From NCBI RefSeq assembly GCF_014648195.1, contig NZ_BMQQ01000005.1, forward strand, positions 246,012-310,011: DNA of 64,000 bases. The letters are read 5' to 3'. The notes beneath the pieces are model-generated. The model did not search any database. It was not told where the DNA came from and saw nothing but the letters and a program-made list of their open reading frames with translations. The DNA is from Streptomyces purpureus (GTDB taxonomy: Bacteria > Actinomycetota > Actinomycetes > Streptomycetales > Streptomycetaceae). This document shows, piece by piece, positions 16,936 through 24,879 of this stretch. Position 1 is the first letter of the stretch, and every line of letters starts with the position of its first letter. The position numbers and the translations under genes are program-made.

Positions 16936-17663
16936 GCGTCGGCCTTGGGGAGGTGCGGCTTGGTGGCATAGGCGACGAAGCTCTTGCCGACGACCGGGTT
17001 GAGCAGCTGCTCGGCGACCCGGGTGAGGGCGGGCTTCTTCATGATGTCCCAGACCAGCAGCTTGTGGTACGCGCGGACCGGCAGGGCCTTGTCGTTGTCG
17101 ACGCCGAACGCGCACTTGAGCCACCAGTACGGGGAGTGCAGGGCGTGGGCGTGGTGGGTGCCGTACGGCTTGAGTCCGGCCTGGCGGATCTTGGCGAGGA
17201 GCTCGTCGGCCTTGTAGATGCGGATGTGGCCGCCCTCGACCTCGTGGTAGGCGTCGGAGAGCGCCCAGCAGATCTTCTCGGGGCCGTAGCGGGGGACGGT
17301 GACGGCGATGCGGCCGCCGGGCTTGAGCACGCGGACCATCTCGGCGAGGACGCCCTTGTCGTCCGGGATGTGCTCCATGACCTCGGAGATGATCACGACG
17401 TCGAAGGACTCGTCGGGGAAGGGGAGGTTGAGCGCGTCGCCCTCCATGGCGGTGGCGGTGGCTCCGGCGGGGGCCTCGCCGGCCTCCTTCATCGCCGCGA
17501 ACCACTTGGCGACCTCGCGGATCTCCTCGCCGTTCTGGTCGAGGGCCACCACCTGGGCGCCGCGCCGGTAGCACTCGAACGCGTGCCGGCCGGCGCCGCA
17601 GCCCAGGTCGAGCACGCGGTCGCCGGGGGCGAGCGGGAAGCGGGTGAAGTCGACGGTCAGCAT
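16932..17663 (-). CDS. SAM-dependent methyltransferase, UbiE/COQ5-like
   Basis: A 243-residue class I methyltransferase. Motif I is DRVLDLGCGAGRHAFECYRR (residues 15-34), motif II VVALDQN, the post-I acidic segment is MEGDALNLPFPDESFDVVII (about 72-91), and VLAEMVRVLKPGGRIAVTVP (about 103-122) is the motif III region. The end carries a family-specific part (HSPYWWLKCAFGVDN). The start ATG 17661-17663 overlaps the stop of the glycosyltransferase by one base (TGATG). It lies in a three-gene operon next to a KstR-type regulator. The Mtb locus Rv0223c-Rv0225 has aldehyde dehydrogenase, methyltransferase and glycosyltransferase together (from memory), so this set may be an old actinobacterial unit. 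Confidence 0.88.
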   Translation of the reverse strand: MLTVDFTRFPLAPGDRVLDLGCGAGRHAFECYRRGAQVVALDQNGEEIREVAKWFAAMKEAGEAPAGATATAMEGDALNLPFPDESFDVVIISEVMEHIPDDKGVLAEMVRVLKPGGRIAVTVPRYGPEKICWALSDAYHEVEGGHIRIYKADELLAKIRQAGLKPYGTHHAHALHSPYWWLKCAFGVDNDKALPVRAYHKLLVWDIMKKPALTRVAEQLLNPVVGKSFVAYATKPHLPKADA

Positions 17664-19057
17664 CAGCGATTGCTCCCAAGGGGGGTACCCGTACCCGGGG
17701 CCGTGGAGAGGCCCGGAATCCTGGCCGCGGCGCGGCCCTTGGCGTGCCGGCCCGCGATCGCCTCGCGGTACAGCTCGGCGGTGCCCTGGGCGGCGCGGGC
17801 CCAGGTGAAGTTGGCCAGAACCCGGTCGCGGCCGGCGGCGCCGAGGCGGGCCCGCAGCGCGGGGTCGGCGAGCGCCCGGCCGAGGGCGGCGGCGAGGGCG
17901 CCGGCGTCGCCCGGGGGCACCGCGAGGCAGGTCTCGCCGTCGGGGCCGGAGACCTCGGGGATCGCGCCGCCGGTGGTGGCGACGAGCGGGGTGCCGGTGG
18001 CCATCGCCTCGGCGGCGGGCAGGGAGAAGCCTTCGTAGAGGGAGGGCACGCAGGCGACCTGGGCGCTGCGTACGAGGTCGACGAGTTCGGCGTCGGTGAT
18101 GCCCTTGACGAAGTCGACGTGGCCTTCGAGGCCGTACCGCTCGATGGCCTGGGCGACGGGTCCGTCCTCCGCGCGCTTGCCGACGACGACGAGGTGGGCG
18201 GCGGGGTTCTCGGTGCGGAGCTTGGCGAGGGCCTCGACGAGGTGGATCAGGCCCTTGAGGGGGACGTCGGCGCTGGAGGTGGTGACGATACGGCCGGGGA
18301 CCTCGGCGACGGACGGGTCGGGCGACCAGAGGTCGGTGTCGGCGCCGATGTGGACGACACGGATGCGGTCCGCGCGTACGCCGAGGTGGTCGACGATCTC
18401 CTGCCGGGAGGAGCCGGAGACGGTGAGGACGGAGGGCAGGCGGCGGGCGACCCGCTTCTGCATGCGGGTGAAGGCGTACCAGCGGCGGACGGAGGCGCGG
18501 CGCTTCCAGTCGGTGGCGGCGTCGAGTTCGAGCTGCCGGTCGACGGTGATGGGGTGATGGATCGTGGTGACCAGCGGGGCGCCGATGGCGCCGGGGCCGC
18601 CGAGGAGACCGTAGCCGAGGGTCTGGTTGTCGTGGACGACGTCGAACTGGCCCGCGCGGGCGGCGAGGTGGCGGCGGGCGCGCAGGGAGAAGGTGAGCGG
18701 TTCGGGGAAGCCGCCGGTCCACATGGTGGCGACTTCGAGGGCGTCGATCCAGTCGCGGTACTCGTCGCGGGCCGGTGTGCGGAAGGGGTCCGGCTGGCGG
18801 TAGAGGTCGAGGCTGGCCAGCTCGGTGAGCGGGACGCCCTCGTCGAGGGTGGGGTACGGCTGGGAGCCGATGACCTCGACGTGGTGCCCGAGGCGGGCGA
18901 GCTCGCGGGAGAGGTGCCGGACGTAGACGCCCTGACCGCCGCAGAACGGGTTTCCCTTGTACGTGAGGAGCGCGATGCGCAGGGGGCCGTCACCCTCGGC
19001 CCGGGCGCCGGTGACGGCACCGGCGCGGGGGCCTGCATCTATGGCCTCAGCGGTCAC
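17663..19057 (-). CDS. GT4-family glycosyltransferase
   Basis: A 464-residue GT-B glycosyltransferase of family 4. The N-terminal domain shows LRIALLTYKGNPFCGGQGVY (residues 26-45; the glycine-rich loop GGQGVYVRHL) and a DVVHDNQTLGYGLL segment. The C-terminal donor-binding domain has VPSLYEGFSLPAAEAMATGT (about 345-364), the E-x7-E motif that binds the nucleotide sugar. The last 25 residues are Pro/Gly-rich. The GTG start at 19057 (VTAEAIDAGP) has an in-frame spacer of low-complexity sequence, so a start a few codons further in is possible. It is the first gene of the operon and divergent from kstR, with the KstR-type box at 19111 between them, 54 bp from its start. The acceptor is unknown. 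Confidence 0.9.
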   Translation of the reverse strand: MTAEAIDAGPRAGAVTGARAEGDGPLRIALLTYKGNPFCGGQGVYVRHLSRELARLGHHVEVIGSQPYPTLDEGVPLTELASLDLYRQPDPFRTPARDEYRDWIDALEVATMWTGGFPEPLTFSLRARRHLAARAGQFDVVHDNQTLGYGLLGGPGAIGAPLVTTIHHPITVDRQLELDAATDWKRRASVRRWYAFTRMQKRVARRLPSVLTVSGSSRQEIVDHLGVRADRIRVVHIGADTDLWSPDPSVAEVPGRIVTTSSADVPLKGLIHLVEALAKLRTENPAAHLVVVGKRAEDGPVAQAIERYGLEGHVDFVKGITDAELVDLVRSAQVACVPSLYEGFSLPAAEAMATGTPLVATTGGAIPEVSGPDGETCLAVPPGDAGALAAALGRALADPALRARLGAAGRDRVLANFTWARAAQGTAELYREAIAGRHAKGRAAARIPGLSTAPGTGTPLGSNR

Positions 19058-19110
19058 TCGCGGCCCCCTTCTGCTTGCGTTTCGCGGGAGCGTAACCGCT
19101 CGCGCTAATC

Positions 19111-19124
19111 TAGAACAAGTTCCA
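19111..19124. promoter_or_regulatory. KstR-type operator between glycosyltransferase operon and kstR
   Basis: TAGAACAAGTTCCA matches TNNAACNNGTTNNA at every fixed position. It is 54 bp from the glycosyltransferase start and 140 bp from the kstR start, fitting both autoregulation and control of the divergent operon. Confidence 0.75.
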
Positions 19125-19263
19125 CACTTGATCGTTCAAGGAGCTTCGAATCTACCGGCAGGTAGTGCCGGCGTAAGAGCCGGATCAGGTGATTCGCGCC
19201 ACGGCGGGTGGCCGACCGTCCTGAGCCATACTGTCGCGAGCCAAACCCCACGGAACGGGACCC

Positions 19264-19902
19264 ATGACAGCGGAAGACAGACCTGCGTCACCTCCCCTGA
19301 CAGAGCGCCAGGAGGCGCGTCGCCGCCGCATCCTGCACGCCAGTGCGCAGCTGGCCGGGCGGGGCGGGTTCGACGCCGTGCAGATGCGCGAGGTCGCGGA
19401 GGCGGCGGGGGTCGCGCTGGGCACGCTGTACCGCTACTTCCCGTCCAAGATCCATCTGCTGGTCGCCACGATGCAGGACCAGCTGGACCACATGCACTCC
19501 ACGCTCCGCAAGCGGCCCCCGGCGGCCGAGGACCCGGCGGAGCGGGTGGCGGAGACCCTGATGCGGGCGTTCCGGGCGTTGCAGCGTGAGCCGCATCTGG
19601 CGGACGCGATGGTACGGGCGCTGACCTTCGCCGACCGGAGCGTGAGCCCGGAGGTGGACACCGTCTCGCGGCAGACGACGGCGATCATCCTGGACGCGAT
19701 GGGGCTCGACCATCCGACGCCGCAGCAGCTGTCGGCGGTCCGGGTCATCGAGCACACGTGGCACTCGGCGCTGATCACATGGCTTTCGGGGCGGGCGTCG
19801 ATCGCGCAGGTGAAGATCGACATCGAGACGGTGTGCCGGCTGATCGACCTGACGGCGCCGGACGCGGCGGCCGCGACCCCGAAGGGCCGCGGACGCCGCT
19901 GA
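19264..19902 (+). CDS. kstR: TetR-family regulator, KstR-type
   Basis: A 212-residue TetR-family repressor. The DNA-binding helices are RQEARRRRILHASAQLAGRG (residues 17-36) and GFDAVQMREVAEAAGVALGT (36-55), closing with LYRYFPSKIHLLVATM. This block is nearly the same as in the cholesterol-catabolism repressor KstR (Rv3574) of mycobacteria and rhodococci, as I remember it, including the QEARRRRIL and VQMREVA segments. The ligand domain (about 65-200) has the conserved FRALQREPHLADAMVRALTF segment. KstR releases DNA when it binds a CoA ester of a steroid side-chain intermediate. Six matching or near-matching boxes in the window support the call. ATG at 19264 follows a GGGACCC stretch; the family has a short variable N-terminus. 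Confidence 0.85.
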   Translation: MTAEDRPASPPLTERQEARRRRILHASAQLAGRGGFDAVQMREVAEAAGVALGTLYRYFPSKIHLLVATMQDQLDHMHSTLRKRPPAAEDPAERVAETLMRAFRALQREPHLADAMVRALTFADRSVSPEVDTVSRQTTAIILDAMGLDHPTPQQLSAVRVIEHTWHSALITWLSGRASIAQVKIDIETVCRLIDLTAPDAAAATPKGRGRR

Positions 19903-19940
19903 GCGGTCCGTCAGGACGGGATCCGTCAGGACGGGGCGGG

Positions 19941-20483
19941 TCAGGACTTCTTGTTCTTCTCCAGGTCCGCCTTGAACAGCGCCTCGCACGCGGCGCCGTT
20001 GTCGGTGGCGACGAAGTGGACGATCACGAAGGTCTGCTTCGTACCGACCGGCGCGCCGGAGTAGTTGGCCTTCACCGTCCAGCCGCTCTTGTCCAGGGAG
20101 TTGATGGTGGACGGGCCCTGCTCGAACTTCTGGCCCTGGTTCCAGCCACCCTTGGTGAGGGCCGCGACGGTGTCCTCGTACGACTTCTTCGGGTCGGCGG
20201 CCTGCTTGGTCTCGGGCGACCAGGAGACCATGCAGTCCTTGAGGGTGGGCGGGACGTCGTCGCCGGGCTTCTCGGTGAAGCCGGCGGCGGTGGCCGCGTC
20301 CGCTATCTCCTTCTTCACGGCGGCGGCGTCGAGGCTGCCGCCGCCGTTCTCCTCGGCCGGAGCCGAGGCACCCTGGGACGGCGCACCGGTGGCCCCACCC
20401 TTGCCCGAACCGCCTTCGCTTCCGCACCCCGCGACCAGCAGCACCACACCGGCAGCCGTGGCCGCCCACTTCGCCTTGCGCAC
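19941..20483 (-). CDS. Hypothetical lipoprotein, paralogue of the neighbour at 20603
   Basis: A 180-residue lipoprotein: MRKAKWAATAAGVVLLVAGC gives a signal with the lipobox VAGC (Cys20). A Gly/Ser/Ala-rich linker runs to about residue 50, then a folded domain with Cys pairs (LKDCMVSWSP and AACEALFKADL) and a motif GGWNQGQKFE ... KSGWTVKANY that is repeated in the lipoprotein remnant at 20603 (RGWQQAK, KKRGWTLVAEF). The GTG start at 20481-20483 follows GGGAGAG. It lies tail to tail with kstR (38 bp apart). No function is known; the DUF-type fold probably binds at the surface. Confidence 0.85.
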   Translation of the reverse strand: MRKAKWAATAAGVVLLVAGCGSEGGSGKGGATGAPSQGASAPAEENGGGSLDAAAVKKEIADAATAAGFTEKPGDDVPPTLKDCMVSWSPETKQAADPKKSYEDTVAALTKGGWNQGQKFEQGPSTINSLDKSGWTVKANYSGAPVGTKQTFVIVHFVATDNGAACEALFKADLEKNKKS

Positions 20484-20602
20484 AACTCTCCCAAATACGC
20501 ACGCACGAAGGCCTCTTGCCCCCGTTTACACGGGACAGTTTTGCACGTGGAAACGGGACCCACCGCGCCTGCTCCGCGCGGTCGGCATGGAAGGCCGGGC
20601 GG

Positions 20603-21185
20603 TCAGCCGAGCGGACCCACGCCGGGGTTCGCGCTCGCGCCGCCGCCGTACCGCTTCACGCAGGCGTCCTCGAAAGCCATCAGGTTGAGCTGGCCCGCCC
20701 CACGGGTGTCCCGGAACTCCGCCACCAGAGTCCAGCCGCGCTTCTTGAGGAGCGACCGGGCCTGACCGGGCGTCGCGTCGTCGGCCTTGGCCTGCTGCCA
20801 GCCGCGCTCGCGCAGCTCGTCGGCCGCCGCCTCGTACTGGCTGAGCCCGATCGGGTCGGCATCCGTGCCGTAGCCCCGGTACTCGACCCAGCATGCCCGC
20901 TTCGAGCCGGCCGGGGCGTTCGCGGCCATTTCGGCCCAATCGGGGTCGGTGGGCGGAGCCCCGGCGTCCGCGGCCGACGTGTCGAGGTCCGTACGCACCC
21001 GGTCCTTCGTGAACGGCCCGGAGTCCTCGGCCCGTGCCGAGGGCGCTGCGGACGCCCCGCCCTGCTGCCCCGGACCGCAGCCCGCGGCCCGCGGCCCCGA
21101 GCATCACAGCCATGGCCGCTGCCGCCACGACGGCCCGCGGTGTCGCTGTCCTGCGCCTGATCGTTCCCCACCTCTGTTCGACCAC
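20603..21185 (-). pseudogene. Lipoprotein gene broken by a 7-bp tandem duplication
   Basis: The mature part (VRTDLDTSAADAG ... RYGGGASANPGVGPLG, about 130 residues) is a paralogue of the lipoprotein at 19941. Upstream, the frame of the mature part continues into AGCGPGQQGGASAAPS, a lipobox and linker. A good signal peptide (TPRAVVAAAAMAVMLGAAG) is encoded just before it, but in another frame. Between them the sequence CCCGCGG is present twice in tandem (21081-21094). Removing one copy joins MLGAAG and CG in a perfect lipobox, so the duplication is almost certainly what broke the gene. The start is uncertain (GTG 21185 in the signal frame). An expansion/contraction switch or a sequencing error are both possible. 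Confidence 0.75.
21081..21094. repeat. 7-bp tandem duplication (CCCGCGG twice) in lipoprotein gene
   Basis: Two adjacent exact copies, 21081-21087 and 21088-21094, lie exactly at the lipobox of the broken gene. Deleting one restores the frame from signal peptide to mature protein. Confidence 0.85.
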
Positions 21186-21242
21186 CGCCGGGCACGGTTC
21201 GCCCGGCGGTGCCGCAGGAGTGTCGCACGGGGCCCGGGACGG

Positions 21243-21476
21243 CTACTCCTCGGGCGGGAAGACCGGTTCGCCGCTGTCCAGCAGGGTGATCGTGATGGCT
21301 TCGACCGGGCAGCCCTCCGCCGCCGCGAGGACCTTCTCGTTGGCGTCGGAGTCCGGGTGGCGGGGGTGCGACTGGCGGGCGGTGTCGAGGGTGAAGCCGT
21401 CCGGGGCGTGGTTCAGGCACATGGCCGAGCCGATGCAGACGCTCCGGTCGACCTCGACGTGCCAGCGGTCTCCCAT
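21243..21476 (-). CDS. [3Fe-4S]/[4Fe-4S] ferredoxin of P450-partner type
   Basis: A 77-residue ferredoxin. The clusters' ligands are Cys14 and Cys20 in RSVCIGSAMCLNHAPDGF and Cys56 in AAEGCPVEAI; with the spacing C-x5-C and C-P this is the single-cluster [3Fe-4S] type that often feeds electrons to cytochrome P450s in actinobacteria. ATG at 21474-21476 was chosen because GGAGG lies 6 bases upstream; a GTG 3 bases earlier is also possible. It overlaps the aldehyde dehydrogenase stop by one base, so the two are co-translated. The link to the CYP125-like protein at 33183 is attractive but inferred. Confidence 0.9.
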   Translation of the reverse strand: MGDRWHVEVDRSVCIGSAMCLNHAPDGFTLDTARQSHPRHPDSDANEKVLAAAEGCPVEAITITLLDSGEPVFPPEE

Positions 21477-22936
21477 CACGCACCTCCGTGCCCGGCCGGC
21501 AGGTGGATCATCTTGTGTTCCAGGTACTCGCCGTATCCCTCGGGGCCGAACTCCCGGCCCAGGCCGGAGTTCTTGTAGCCGCCGAACGGGCCGAGCATGT
21601 CGAGGCTGAAGGTGTTGACGTTGAAGGTGCCGGTGCGCACCTGGCGGGCGAAGTCGATGCCGTGGTCGACGTCGGCGGTCCAGACGCTGCCGCTGAGGCC
21701 GTAGTCGGAGTCGTTGGCGATCCGCAGGGCCTCGTCCTCGTCGCCGTACGGGAGGAGGCAGATCACCGGTCCGAAGATCTCCTCGCGGGCGATGCGCATG
21801 GTGTTGTCGACGCCGCCGAAGAGCGTGGGCTCGACGTACCAGCCGCGGTCCAGGCCGGCCGGGCGGCCGCCGCCGGCGAGGATCTTGGCGCCCTCCTCCT
21901 GACCGAGGCGGATGTAGTCGAGGGAGCGTTCCCGCTGGCGGCGGGCGACGAGCGGGCCGACCTGGGTGGCCGGGTCGAGCGGGTCGCCGACGACGAGGGC
22001 TCCGGCGGCCGCGGCGAGGGCCTCGGCTATCTCGTCGTAGCGGCCGCGGGGCGCGAGGATGCGGGTCTGGGCGACGCAGGCCTGGCCGTTGTTCATCCAG
22101 GCGGCCGGGACGATCCCCGCGACGGCGGTGTCCAGGTCGGCGTCCGGCAGGATGACGGCGGCGGACTTGCCGCCGAGCTCGAGGGTGACGCGGGTGAGGT
22201 TGCGGGAGGCCACCTCCATGACGCGCCGGCCCGCGGCGACCGAGCCGGTGAAGGAGACCTTGTCGATGCCGGGGTGGCCGACGAGGTACTCGCTGACCTC
22301 GCGGTCGGCGGGCAGGATCGACAGGACGCCCTCCGGCAGTCCGGCCTCCCGCGCGATCTCGGCGAGGACGTAGGAGTCGAGCGGCGACTCGGGCGAGGGC
22401 TTGAGGACGACCGTGCAGCCCGAGAGCAGCGCGGGGCCGAGCTTGGCGGCGGCGGTGAACTGCGGCACGTTCCAGGGCACGACCGCCGCGACGACCCCGA
22501 CCGGTTCGCGGCGCACCAGGATCGGCCCGAGGACACCGGCGCGTTCGGCCTCGTGGGGGAAGTCACGGGCGACGGTGATCGCCGCGTCCCAGACCATCAT
22601 CGCGCCGAGGGCCTGGGCGAGGACGCTCCAGGAGTACGGGGAGCCGTTCTGGGAGCTGACGAGGCGGGCGATCTCCTCGTGGCGTACGAGGATGGCGTCC
22701 TTGATGCGGGTGACGACGGCGATCCGCTCGTCCAGGGTCATCCGCGGCCAGGGCCCGCGGTCGAAGGCGGCCCGGGCGGCGGCGACGGCGCGGTCCACGT
22801 CGGCGGTGGAGGCGTGCGGGACGCGGCCGATGACCTGTTCGGTGTGCGGGGAGATCACCTCGATGACGTCGCTGCCGAGCGGATCGGTCAACTCGCCGCC
22901 GATGTACAGCTTTCCGTGCTCCACAAGCTCGGTCAT
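21476..22936 (-). CDS. Aldehyde dehydrogenase, NAD(P)-dependent
   Basis: A 486-residue aldehyde dehydrogenase with all catalytic residues visible: PWN at 154-156 (Asn for the oxyanion hole), LELGGKS with the general base Glu253, and NNGQACVAQT with the nucleophile Cys287; the C-terminal FGPVICLLPYGDEDEALRIA and GPFGGYKNSGLGREFG blocks are complete. It would oxidise an aldehyde to an acid, which in steroid catabolism could be the side-chain aldehyde formed by CYP125 or a later step. The KstR regulon of Mtb contains a related enzyme (Rv0223c). Start CAT at 22934-22936. Upstream lie the second palindrome (22968) and a KstR-like box (22986), shared with the divergent hydrolase. Confidence 0.92.
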   Translation of the reverse strand: MTELVEHGKLYIGGELTDPLGSDVIEVISPHTEQVIGRVPHASTADVDRAVAAARAAFDRGPWPRMTLDERIAVVTRIKDAILVRHEEIARLVSSQNGSPYSWSVLAQALGAMMVWDAAITVARDFPHEAERAGVLGPILVRREPVGVVAAVVPWNVPQFTAAAKLGPALLSGCTVVLKPSPESPLDSYVLAEIAREAGLPEGVLSILPADREVSEYLVGHPGIDKVSFTGSVAAGRRVMEVASRNLTRVTLELGGKSAAVILPDADLDTAVAGIVPAAWMNNGQACVAQTRILAPRGRYDEIAEALAAAAGALVVGDPLDPATQVGPLVARRQRERSLDYIRLGQEEGAKILAGGGRPAGLDRGWYVEPTLFGGVDNTMRIAREEIFGPVICLLPYGDEDEALRIANDSDYGLSGSVWTADVDHGIDFARQVRTGTFNVNTFSLDMLGPFGGYKNSGLGREFGPEGYGEYLEHKMIHLPAGHGGA

Positions 22937-22967
22937 GACCGACTGCCTCCCGGAACCCGCTATGTGT

Positions 22968-22982
22968 CTGACTGGGCATCAG
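22968..22982. promoter_or_regulatory. Second palindromic motif, near-perfect
   Basis: CTGACTGGGCATCAG has one mismatch (ATCAG for GTCAG) to the arm pair. It is 32 bp upstream of the aldehyde dehydrogenase start and 3 bp from the KstR-like box, the same close pairing as at 5709-5739. Confidence 0.5.
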
Positions 22983-22985
22983 AAC

Positions 22986-22999
22986 TGATACCAGTTCTA
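22986..22999. promoter_or_regulatory. KstR-like operator, one mismatch
   Basis: TGATACCAGTTCTA matches TNNAACNNGTTNNA except TAC for AAC. It lies between the aldehyde dehydrogenase and the metallo-beta-lactamase-fold gene, so it may act on both divergent promoters. Confidence 0.55.
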
Positions 23000-23066
23000 G
23001 TTATAGTGGGCAATGGCCGAGCAAGTACCGAGCAAGTGCCGTGCCGTCGTGGAGAGATGAGGGCCC

Positions 23067-24104
23067 ATGAGCCAGGTGGTCGAGCACGGTGGCGGTGTCT
23101 GGTCGATCAAGGTGCCCATTCCGGACAATCCGCTGGGACACACCCTCGTCCATCTCCTCGACACCGACCGCGGGCCGGTCCTCGTCGACACCGGGTGGGA
23201 CGATCCGGCCTCCTGGGAGGAGCTCACCGGGGGCCTCACCGCCCTCGGAACCTCCGTGGGCGAGATCCACGGCGTCGTGATCACCCACCACCACCCCGAC
23301 CACCACGGGCTGTCCGGCCAGGTACGGGAGGCCTCGGGGGCGTGGATCGCCATGCACGCCGCCGACACGGCCGTCGTCCGCCGCACCCGCGCCTCCGAAC
23401 CGGGCGACTGGCTCGACTACCTCGCGCGCAAGCTGGAGGCCGTCGGCGCCCCGCCGGAGCACACCGCCCCGCTGCGGGCGGCCCGTTCCGGCGGCCGGAT
23501 GCGCACACTGCCCGGACTCCGGTCCGCCCTCCCCGACCGGGAGATCGTGCCCGGCGAACTCCTCGACCTGGCCGGGCGGCGGCTGCGCGCGATCTGGACG
23601 CCCGGCCACACCCCCGGCCACGTCTGCCTGCACCTGGAAGAGGACCACCCGGCCCGGCTGCCCGGCCACGGCCGCCTCTTCTCCGGCGACCACTTGCTGC
23701 CCGGGATCTCCCCGCACATCGGCCTGTACGAGGACCCGGACGACGCGACCGTCACCGACCCGCTCGGCGACTACCTCGCCTCGCTGGAGCGGATCGGGCG
23801 GCTCGGCGTGGCGGAGGTGCTGCCCGCGCACCAGCACGCCTTCACCGACGCGGCCGGCCGGGTCGGCGAGCTGCTGCGCCACCACGAGGAGCGGCTGACC
23901 GGCCTGCTGTCCCTGCTGGCCACCCCGCTCACCCCCTGGCAGCTCGCCGAGCGGATGGAGTGGAACCGGCCCTGGGACCAGATCCCCTACGGATCGAGGA
24001 ACATCGCGGTCAGCGAGGCCGAGGCCCATCTGCGGCGGCTGGTGAAGCTGGGCCGCGCGGAGGCGGTGCCGGGCACCGACCCGGTGACGTACGTGGCGGT
24101 GTGA
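23067..24104 (+). CDS. Metallo-beta-lactamase-fold hydrolase
   Basis: A 345-residue hydrolase. The metal site HHHPDH is at residues 74-79, and further His/Asp ligands lie in TPGHTPGHVCLH and FSGDHLLPG. After the catalytic domain (to about 265) a C-terminal helical/winged-helix extension follows (LGRAEAVPGTD end), as in LACTB2-type and thioesterase-like members. It could be an acyl-CoA thioesterase or lactonase. ATG 23067 follows GAGAGATGAGG. It shares the divergent promoter with aldehyde dehydrogenase and so could belong to the catabolic set. Not an antibiotic-resistance gene by any feature seen. Confidence 0.88.
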   Translation: MSQVVEHGGGVWSIKVPIPDNPLGHTLVHLLDTDRGPVLVDTGWDDPASWEELTGGLTALGTSVGEIHGVVITHHHPDHHGLSGQVREASGAWIAMHAADTAVVRRTRASEPGDWLDYLARKLEAVGAPPEHTAPLRAARSGGRMRTLPGLRSALPDREIVPGELLDLAGRRLRAIWTPGHTPGHVCLHLEEDHPARLPGHGRLFSGDHLLPGISPHIGLYEDPDDATVTDPLGDYLASLERIGRLGVAEVLPAHQHAFTDAAGRVGELLRHHEERLTGLLSLLATPLTPWQLAERMEWNRPWDQIPYGSRNIAVSEAEAHLRRLVKLGRAEAVPGTDPVTYVAV

Positions 24105-24140
24105 GCCCGGGCGCCCTGCTGGCTGCTCACGGTCGGCGGC

Positions 24141-24458
24141 TCACGCCCGCACGATCCGGAGCACCGACGCGATCAGCAGGACGGGTGACACCACCACTCC
24201 CACGAGGCCCATCGGTACGGCCACCCATATGAGGAAGTGGTCGCCGGCCTCGTACGGCATGTCCTCGGCCACGATCATGACCCACGCCACGTGCGGGGCC
24301 GTGCCCGCGAGCAGCGCGATCCAGTAGAGACCGACCCCCGCCGACCACAGCCGCACCCCGACGACCGGCACGGCCATCAGGCGCTTCCGGTAGACGTGCA
24401 GCCAGACCATCGCGCCGATGGGCACCAGGGTCACGGGGAAGCGCCACCAGTGGTTCAT
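24141..24458 (-). CDS. Small membrane protein; true start probably further upstream
   Basis: A 105-residue protein from the ATG at 24456-24458 with three hydrophobic segments (about 8-22, 38-60 and 72-98) and no recognised motif. The frame upstream of this ATG continues to look protein-like (GFDLLEQAARFPSESERQSG, all codons ending in G or C) back to about 24535, where an in-frame stop blocks it before any usual start codon. A GTG at 24555 would serve in another frame, so a one-base indel near the C run at 24535-24539 may have separated the start from the gene. It converges with the hydrolase at 23067 (36 bp apart). Function unknown. Confidence 0.65.
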   Translation of the reverse strand: MNHWWRFPVTLVPIGAMVWLHVYRKRLMAVPVVGVRLWSAGVGLYWIALLAGTAPHVAWVMIVAEDMPYEAGDHFLIWVAVPMGLVGVVVSPVLLIASVLRIVRA

Positions 24459-24604
24459 CGCCCACCGGTGGGCGCCGCTCTGCCGCTCCGACTCGGAGGG
24501 GAACCGCGCCGCCTGCTCCAGCAGGTCGAACCCGCCCCCGGCGTGGTTCCGTCACGTCCCGCCGGGGGTGCGTGTGAGGCGCCTCGCATCCCCCCGGCCG
24601 CCCG

Positions 24605-24770
24605 GAGTACGGGCCGGTAGAGTGTGCGAGTCGTCATCTTGCCCGTACGGGGGAAAGCCGGTGCAAATCCGGCACTGACCCCGCAGCCGTGAGCCGTCGT
24701 CGACAGTCGGAGTCAGCAGTCGACGGGACGGTGAGTCGGAACGCCTCGCACGGGTACGTGACCGGCTCGC
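24605..24770 (+). ncRNA. Cobalamin riboswitch
   Basis: The segment at 24652-24695 holds the conserved cobalamin-riboswitch core: AAAGCCGGTGCAAATCCGGC, then ACTGACCCCGCAGCCGTGAG, which closely fits the consensus GGTGNAANTCCGGCACTGACCCCGCNACCGTGA. A B12-box-like AGTCGGAACGCCTCGC follows at 24734-24749. Downstream (24795-24840) an inverted repeat AGGCACC/GGTGCCT could form the expression platform before the ribosome-binding site at 24861. Cobalamin binding would turn the operon off. The outer limits of the RNA are estimated. Confidence 0.9.
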
Positions 24771-24879
24771 GTCCGCCGGGATCCGCCCGGTGGGCAGGCA
24801 CCGTCGAGGTATACGGAGCCGGAGCCTGGTGCCTCCGTGTGCCGGTGCCCCGGCCCCCGCAGGAGAGGCCAGCACCGCC

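Noticed and set aside
23067..24104. Beta-lactamase resistance gene
   Set aside because: The HHHPDH fold is shared by many thioesterases and lactonases; length, C-terminal extension and context point to a metabolic hydrolase.
21488..24232. Very long plus-strand reading frame antisense to the aldehyde dehydrogenase
   Set aside because: The minus strand encodes an intact dehydrogenase with all catalytic residues; the plus-strand frame has no motif, is biased to Gly/Asp/Val and arises from the high G+C codon pattern.
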